Shown here: positions 30,768-35,601 of the stretch, piece after piece | Position numbering within the stretch: the stretch's first letter is position 1 | Layout of the letters: each line of letters starts with the position of its first letter | NCBI GenBank assembly: GCA_964650405.1 | Contig: CAZYTO010000018.1 | Coordinates: forward strand, 1-35,601 | DNA from: CAZYTO01 sp964650405 | GTDB lineage: Bacteria; Acidobacteriota; Thermoanaerobaculia; Gp7-AA8 | Length of the DNA: 35,601 bases | Direction: 5' to 3' | The notes under the pieces: model-generated | Told to the model about the DNA's origin: nothing | The model's input: only the letters and a program-made list of their open reading frames with translations | The model's database searches: none | Made by a program: the position numbers and the translations under genes

Positions 30768-33647
30768 CTACCGCCGGATCAACACCACATCCACCGAATC
30801 GACCACGTGCGAGACGATGGCGCGGCGGCCGTCGGGAGACCAGGCGTAGGCGGCGATGGAGCCGTCGCTGAAGTTGGTCAGCTTGCGAGGCGTGCCACCG
30901 GACAGGGGGAGGAGGGTGAGGTTCGCGGTTCCACCGGTGTTGTCGACGAAGCTGAGGCTTCCGCGGTCGCGCCAGCGGAGGCGGGAGCCGCGGACGTTGA
31001 GCGTACGAACGTGTGCGGGGTCGGCGGACGGGATGAGGGCGAGGCCCATCTGTTCGATGCTCTCGTCCAGGCCGTAGGAGCAGGCGATGGTGCTGCCGTC
31101 GGGCGAGATGCTGGCGTCCATGGAGTGGTGCGTGGTCAGTGCCGTCACCGCGCCGCCGGCGGCGGCGATGCGGAAGATGCCGATACGGGTGTTCTCATAG
31201 CCGGTGAAGAGGATCGACTTGCCGTCGGGCGTGTAGCGGATCTGATCGAGCACGCTGCGGCGGCTGGTGAGCCGGACGCGCGGTCCGCCGGCCAGAGGCA
31301 TCGTCCAGAGCACCCACTCGTTCGAAGCGCGGTCGAGCGAGGCCCAGGCAATCGTCTTCGAATCGGGGGAGACGGCGAAGTCGCCGTTGTAGCCGCCGCT
31401 GGTGAGGGCCCGCCGCTCGCTGCCGTCGGGGCGCATGCTCCAGAGCGAGGCCTGCTCGCCGTTCACGGCGCGGTAGATCACCTGCGAGCCGTCCGGAACG
31501 ACGGCCGGAGCCAGGTCTGTCGTGGTCTCCTTCGTCAGCCGCGTGGCCTCGCCGCCATGCGGATCGAGCGACCAGAGGTCGGCATTGCCGTCGGTGGCCG
31601 AGGCGTAGAGCACGCGGTCGCCCACCCAGGCCACACCTCCCACGCCGTCGGCCGAGCCGATGCCGGAGGTGAGCTGGCGCACGGTGCCCTTGCCGTCTTT
31701 CCCGTCGCCCCTCACGTCATCCCTCACATCATCGATGGTGAAGAGGTTGGCCTGCCGGACGACCTGCAGCGCGGCGATGGTCGAGCCGTCGGCCGTGACG
31801 CTCGGCGCGAGGACGTTGGACAGCTCGTCCGTGATGGCCCGGCATGAGCCGGTGCGCGGGTCGATGCGCCACAGGCGGACGCGGTCGCCGCTCTGGTCGG
31901 TCGACGCGGCGGCCACCAGCGAGCCGTCAGAGGACCACGTCACGCCCTTGAACCCCTGGAAGCGGACGTCGGTAGCGAGCTCGCGCCGCTCGCCGGACGG
32001 GTACGACACCTCCACCAGCTTGGGATCGTCGGCGGCGATGACATGCCTGCCGTCGGGCGACCAGGCGGGCGACATGAGGCGGTGGGGGATGCGGGAGATC
32101 GTCAGGACGTGCTCGCCGCTGCCGTCGGAGTTGGCCACGTAGAGCGTGCTCGTGCCGCGGTTCCAGTCGTCGCGGACGAACGCGACGTGGGCGCTGTCGG
32201 GCGCGATGGCCGGGCGGGAGTCGATGTCTTTGACGACGGCCTCGGGCTTGCCGCCCAGGATCGGCACGCGGAAGAGCGCGCCGAAGGGGTAGGTGTCATA
32301 GCGGGAGAAATAGACGTAGTTGCCGTCGGGCGAGAAAGTGAGGCCCACGTAGCGCGCGTCGCCGGGCGGAGCGATCTGCAGGCGCGAGCGCGTCTCCACC
32401 TGCTCGAGCCACAGGCTGCTGCCTTGTCCGTCGAGGGTCACGTACGCCACGTAACGGCCGTCCGGGGAGATGGCCGCCATCTTCACCCGGCCGTTCGTCG
32501 TCATGCGCAGGATGGAGTGCTCCTCCATCCGCGGTCCGGCCGCGGGGATGAAGCGGTAGGCGAGCGCTCCTCCGGCGGCGATGACCAGCGCCGCGGCGAT
32601 GGCCGGGATCAGCGGACGCTGGAGGAGTCCTTTCGGTTTCGCGGCGTCGGCTGGAAGCTCCGGCACGCGTCCGGACGGATGCGACTGCCCACCATGCAGC
32701 CACCTCCGCAAATCCCTGGCCGCCTCGGCGATGCTGGTGTAGCGGTCGGCGGCGTTCTTGCGCAGGCACCGCTCGACGACGTGCCGCAGCTCCGGCGCCA
32801 CGGTCTCCGGCAGCGGCATGTGCGGGTCGTGGATGATCGTGTGCAGGGTGTCCACGAACGACGCCCCTTCGAACGGCTGATGGCCGGCCAGGAGCTCGTA
32901 GAGGATGCAGCCGAAGGCGAAGACGTCGCTGCGCTGGTCGATCGTGCCGCCGGTGACCTGCTCGGGCGACATGTAGGCGGGCGTGCCGAGGATCTCGCCC
33001 TTCTGGGTGAGAGCGAGAGTAGGGGCGTCGGCGGCGATGGGAGAGTTGCCGCCCTCGCTGTCCACCAGCTTGGCCAGGCCGAAGTCGACGATCTTGGCGT
33101 AACCCTCCCGGGCGATGAGGATGTTGTCGGGCTTGAGGTCACGGTGGATGATCCCGGCGCCGTGGGCCTTGGTCAGCCCGTCGGCCACCTGGGCCATCAC
33201 CTCCACGCGGCGCAGCAGCGGCAGCCCGGCCTCGACGGCCTCGCGCAGGGTCTGGCCGTCGATGTACTCCATGGCGATGTAGTGGACTTCGTGACGCCGC
33301 GCGGCGCGGCCGCCCACGATGGGCTGGACGTTGAGCGAGGGCCGGGCATGGCCGACTTCGTAGATGGTGACGATGTGGGGGTGGCTGAGGGCCGAGGCGG
33401 CGCGGGCCTCGTGCGCGAACCGGCGCACGCGGTCCCGATCGTGGACGAGATCCGAGGGCAGAACCTTCAGGGCGACGTCGCGGTCGAGAGCCCGGTCATG
33501 GGCGCGGTAGACGTCGCCCATGGCCCCGCTCCCGGCCAGAGCCATGATCCGGTACCGGCCGATGTTCGTGCCGATCGGAAAGGGCTCCGAGCGCAGCGCC
33601 GCGTCTGCGGCCGCCAGGCCAGGGGACAACGGCTGAGGCTCGATCAC
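30768..33647 (-). CDS. Ser/Thr protein kinase with C-terminal WD40-like propeller
   Basis: 959 residues. I start at GTG 33647, which has GGAGG 7 nt upstream; the frame is open to 33752, but that part lies in a palindromic element. Kinase domain: AGSGAMGDV (about 38-46), Lys61, Glu80, HRDLKPDN (168-175), DFGLA (188-192), GTPAYMSPEQ. An extra segment of about 25 residues precedes the hinge. One TM helix follows (about 350-370). The remaining ~580 residues are PD40/TolB-like blades such as ISPDGRYVAYVT, FSPDGNYVYFSRY and SPDSKTIAWASLD, so an outward-facing propeller is predicted. This architecture is common in Acidobacteriota. The ligand and targets are unknown. Confidence 0.93.
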   Translation of the reverse strand: MIEPQPLSPGLAAADAALRSEPFPIGTNIGRYRIMALAGSGAMGDVYRAHDRALDRDVALKVLPSDLVHDRDRVRRFAHEARAASALSHPHIVTIYEVGHARPSLNVQPIVGGRAARRHEVHYIAMEYIDGQTLREAVEAGLPLLRRVEVMAQVADGLTKAHGAGIIHRDLKPDNILIAREGYAKIVDFGLAKLVDSEGGNSPIAADAPTLALTQKGEILGTPAYMSPEQVTGGTIDQRSDVFAFGCILYELLAGHQPFEGASFVDTLHTIIHDPHMPLPETVAPELRHVVERCLRKNAADRYTSIAEAARDLRRWLHGGQSHPSGRVPELPADAAKPKGLLQRPLIPAIAAALVIAAGGALAYRFIPAAGPRMEEHSILRMTTNGRVKMAAISPDGRYVAYVTLDGQGSSLWLEQVETRSRLQIAPPGDARYVGLTFSPDGNYVYFSRYDTYPFGALFRVPILGGKPEAVVKDIDSRPAIAPDSAHVAFVRDDWNRGTSTLYVANSDGSGEHVLTISRIPHRLMSPAWSPDGRHVIAADDPKLVEVSYPSGERRELATDVRFQGFKGVTWSSDGSLVAAASTDQSGDRVRLWRIDPRTGSCRAITDELSNVLAPSVTADGSTIAALQVVRQANLFTIDDVRDDVRGDGKDGKGTVRQLTSGIGSADGVGGVAWVGDRVLYASATDGNADLWSLDPHGGEATRLTKETTTDLAPAVVPDGSQVIYRAVNGEQASLWSMRPDGSERRALTSGGYNGDFAVSPDSKTIAWASLDRASNEWVLWTMPLAGGPRVRLTSRRSVLDQIRYTPDGKSILFTGYENTRIGIFRIAAAGGAVTALTTHHSMDASISPDGSTIACSYGLDESIEQMGLALIPSADPAHVRTLNVRGSRLRWRDRGSLSFVDNTGGTANLTLLPLSGGTPRKLTNFSDGSIAAYAWSPDGRRAIVSHVVDSVDVVLIRR

Positions 33648-33750
33648 TGCCACACCTCCGTCGTGATGCGGGGACCCACAGAGAGTACGTTCGAGCCGGT
33701 CAGGGGTTTGTTTACGGGGAGTAAAGAAAGAGTGACGGATGAAGAAGTTC

Positions 33751-33893
33751 ATCCTGAGCGTGGGCGGCGGTTGGGTGGGAGGGAGGGATCAAATGGGGAC
33801 ACGCCGAGAGGAAAGATCACGGCGCATCTCGACATACGATCGCGTCTCGATCTGATCCTTCGCTCCCACCCAACCGCCGCCCGCGCTCAGGAT
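33751..33893. repeat. Palindromic element, copy 2 (ATCCTGAGCG ... CGCTCAGGAT)
   Basis: Left arm 33751-33791 and right arm 33853-33893 are near-perfect reverse complements of about 41 nt, with a 61-nt loop. Outer parts match copy 1 (CCTGAGCGTGGGCGG..., ...TTCGCTCCC). The ends, TCATCCTGAGCG and GAGCGAAGGATCA, resemble a short palindromic motif seen in many bacterial genomes (from memory). Confidence 0.85.
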
Positions 33894-33900
33894 GAGCTGA

Positions 33901-35127
33901 TCACTCCCACCTCAATGCTTCCACCGGATCCAACGACGCGGCGCGCCAGGCGGGGTAGGCGCCGAAGGTGATGCCGATGATGGAGCAGACTACGAGGCCG
34001 GCGATGGCCCAGCCGTAGGGGAAGACCATGGACAGGTCGAGCCAGACGGCGATGCCGTTGCCGCCGCCGATGCCGACGGCGATGCCGGCCAGGCCGCCGA
34101 TCTCCGACAGCATGATGGCCTCGAGGAGGAACTGCCGGACGATGTCGCCCTTCCGGGCCCCGATGGCCTTGCGCACGCCGATCTCGCGCGTTCGCTCCGT
34201 GACGCTGACCAGCATGATGTTCATGATGCCGATGCCGGCGGCCAGCAGGGCGATGGCGCTGATGACGAAGGCGCCGGCACGGATGGTGTCGGCCACCTGG
34301 GCGAAGGCCGCCACCAGCGTGTCATTCGAGTAGATCTCGAAGTCGTTCTTCTGTCCCAGCTTCACCCCGCGCGCGGCGCGCATGGCCCCGATGGCCTTGT
34401 CCATCGTGGCGTTGTACACGGCCTGCGTCGGTGCCTGCGTGGCGATGTTGACCGTACGGTTCGCGCTGCCGAAGTCGGCGAAAAACTTCGTGATCGGCAC
34501 CAGGACCATGTCGTCCTGCGTCTGTCCGAACGAAGAGCCCTTCTCCTCCAACACGCCGATGATGCGGTACGGCTTGTCGTTGACCTTCAGCGACTTCCCG
34601 ATCGGCGTCTCGTTGGGGAAGAGCTTCTTCTCGATGTCCGTCCCCACGACGCAGACATTGCGGGCCAGCTCGACATCATCCACGCTGAGGTTGCGGCCGT
34701 AGCCCAGCTTGTAGCTGTTCGCCAGAAGGAACCACTCGTTCGTGCCGACCAGGGTCAGCCCCTGGATCTTGATCCGGTTGTAGCTCGCCGGCCGCCCGCC
34801 GTAGAAGACCTTCAGGCAGACCGCGGAAGCGATGCCCTCCATCCGCTTCTTGTAATCGTTGGCCTGGGAAAGCGAGATGTTCCGCCGGTTCGCGTACGTC
34901 TCCTCCGGATCGTTCGTATTCATCGTCGGATACTTGGCGAACTGGAAGATGTTGCTGCCGAGGAAGCTGAGGCCCGTCTCGATCGACCCCCGCACCACGC
35001 TCAGGGCCGTCATCACGCCGATGACGGAGAACACCCCGATCGCCACGCCGAGCATCGTCAGCAGCGAGCGCAGCCGGTTGGTGCGCAGCGCATTCACAGC
35101 CATGCGGATGATTTCGCTGAATAGCAT
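33901..35127 (-). CDS. MacB-type ABC transporter permease
   Basis: 408 residues without an ATPase domain. TM1 covers about 22-45 (LLTMLGVAIGVFSVIGVMTA). A large periplasmic MacB_PCD-like domain follows at about 50-250 (VCVVGTDIEKKLFPNETPIG, YRIIGVLEEKG). The C-terminal FtsX domain has three helices and the coupling motif RTREIGVRKAIGARKGDI. Such permeases work with a separate ATPase and a membrane-fusion protein, often for export of peptides or lipids. A related permease gene follows upstream on the same strand. The stop TGA is next to the copy-2 palindrome. Confidence 0.9.
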   Translation of the reverse strand: MLFSEIIRMAVNALRTNRLRSLLTMLGVAIGVFSVIGVMTALSVVRGSIETGLSFLGSNIFQFAKYPTMNTNDPEETYANRRNISLSQANDYKKRMEGIASAVCLKVFYGGRPASYNRIKIQGLTLVGTNEWFLLANSYKLGYGRNLSVDDVELARNVCVVGTDIEKKLFPNETPIGKSLKVNDKPYRIIGVLEEKGSSFGQTQDDMVLVPITKFFADFGSANRTVNIATQAPTQAVYNATMDKAIGAMRAARGVKLGQKNDFEIYSNDTLVAAFAQVADTIRAGAFVISAIALLAAGIGIMNIMLVSVTERTREIGVRKAIGARKGDIVRQFLLEAIMLSEIGGLAGIAVGIGGGNGIAVWLDLSMVFPYGWAIAGLVVCSIIGITFGAYPAWRAASLDPVEALRWE

Positions 35128-35163
35128 TTTTCAGTTCTCGCGAATGCTTGACGGGTTGTTCGA

Positions 35164-35227
35164 AGTGGTTAGTGGTTAGTGGTTAGGGAGTGGTTAGTGG
35201 GTCGGGTTCTCCTAACCACTCACCACT
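35164..35227. repeat. Mirrored AGTGGTT heptamer array between two permease genes
   Basis: AGTGGTT three times (35164-35184), AGGGAGTGGTTAGTG, then the inverted arm CCTAACCACTCACCACT (35211-35227). The unit is the same as the array at 7.35-7.55 kb, 28 kb away. Confidence 0.8.
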
Positions 35228-35229
35228 CG

Positions 35230-35601
35230 TTACTCGTACCTCAACGCTTCCACCGGATCGAGCCGCGACGCCGACAGGGCCGGGGCGAATCCGGAGACGA
35301 CGCCGGTGAGCGTCGAGACGATCATCCCGACGATCACGAGCGCAAAGGAGAACTGGATGGGGAACGACGGGAAGGCCGCGGCGGCGCCGAGGCACATGCC
35401 GTAGGAGAGGGCCAGTCCGACGGCGCCGCCGACGAGGCAGATGGCCACGGCCTCGACGAGGAACTGCATGAGGATGGTCTTGCGCCGGGCGCCGAGGGCC
35501 TTGCGCGTGCCGATCTCGCGCGTGCGCTCCTTCACGCTGACGTAGGTGATGTTCATGATGCCGATGGCACCGACGAAGAGGGCCAGGCCGGTGACGAAGA
35601 G
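35230..35601 (-). CDS. MacB-type ABC transporter permease, C-terminal part
   Basis: The gene runs off the right edge; about 123 residues are visible. The text ALFVGAIGIMNITYVSVKER, then TREIGTRKALGARRKTILMQ, is the FtsX/MacB coupling segment, followed by two helices and a closing SRLDPVEALRYE. It resembles the neighbouring permease and is likely its partner in the same transporter operon. Its own start and periplasmic domain are outside the window. Confidence 0.88.
   Translation of the reverse strand, partial: LFVTGLALFVGAIGIMNITYVSVKERTREIGTRKALGARRKTILMQFLVEAVAICLVGGAVGLALSYGMCLGAAAAFPSFPIQFSFALVIVGMIVSTLTGVVSGFAPALSASRLDPVEALRYE

Overview
The window is about two-thirds G+C and codes densely on both strands. 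It holds roughly 30 protein genes and no rRNA, tRNA, CRISPR array, phage or insertion sequence that I can recognise. The gene set points to a Gram-negative member of the Acidobacteriota or a related deep lineage. The pointers are a Ser/Thr kinase fused to a C-terminal WD40/TolB-like propeller, tandem MacB-type permeases, many lipoproteins, LolC/E, KorAB, SelA, and a protein resembling a myxobacterial MXAN_5187-like family. The phylum is inferred from gene content only.

Left part (1-8.8 kb): the end of an aminotransferase, a SpoIID/SPOR lipoprotein, a Tat-exported alpha/beta hydrolase divergent from an XRE/MmyB regulator, a signalling cluster (response regulator, FHA protein and a membrane protein that looks split by a frameshift at an A10 tract), dCMP deaminase, and the tsaB-rimI pair. 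Middle part (8.8-19.9 kb): a lolC/E-like permease with a lipoprotein, a YfhO membrane protein on the other strand, lysS with an aspartate-type aminotransferase, a toxin-antitoxin pair with a broken toxin, a coupled TPR-lipoprotein/cytoplasmic-protein pair, and selA. Right part (19.9-35.6 kb): a small ORF coupled to a secreted protein, PlsC, a secreted metalloprotease, a DinB-cupin fusion, a LysR remnant, korAB, an acyl-CoA mutase large subunit of isobutyryl-CoA-mutase type, a six-TM protein, the kinase, and two MacB-type permeases.

Two genome-wide habits stand out. First, many gene borders carry short tandem arrays with a period of 7 nt (8 nt in one place). The unit sequence differs from locus to locus: GGCGAGC, GGCACTC, CCACTAM, AAGGGCG, GGGTNNC, GATGTTC. 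The arrays often come as two mirror-image arms around a core. Two of these array pairs lie in frame inside the YfhO gene. Several arrays run into start or stop codons, so naive gene starts of lysS, selA, the response regulator, the kinase and the SpoIID protein fall inside repeat DNA. Second, eight genes have a TANNNT -10 box only 6-9 nt before the start codon, which indicates leaderless transcripts. Genes inside operons, and a few others, use clear Shine-Dalgarno sequences instead.

Metabolically, KorAB and the mutase suggest ferredoxin-linked 2-oxoacid metabolism next to B12-dependent branched acyl-CoA chemistry. The kinase, FHA and response-regulator genes point to phospho-signalling, though no partner link is shown by the sequence.
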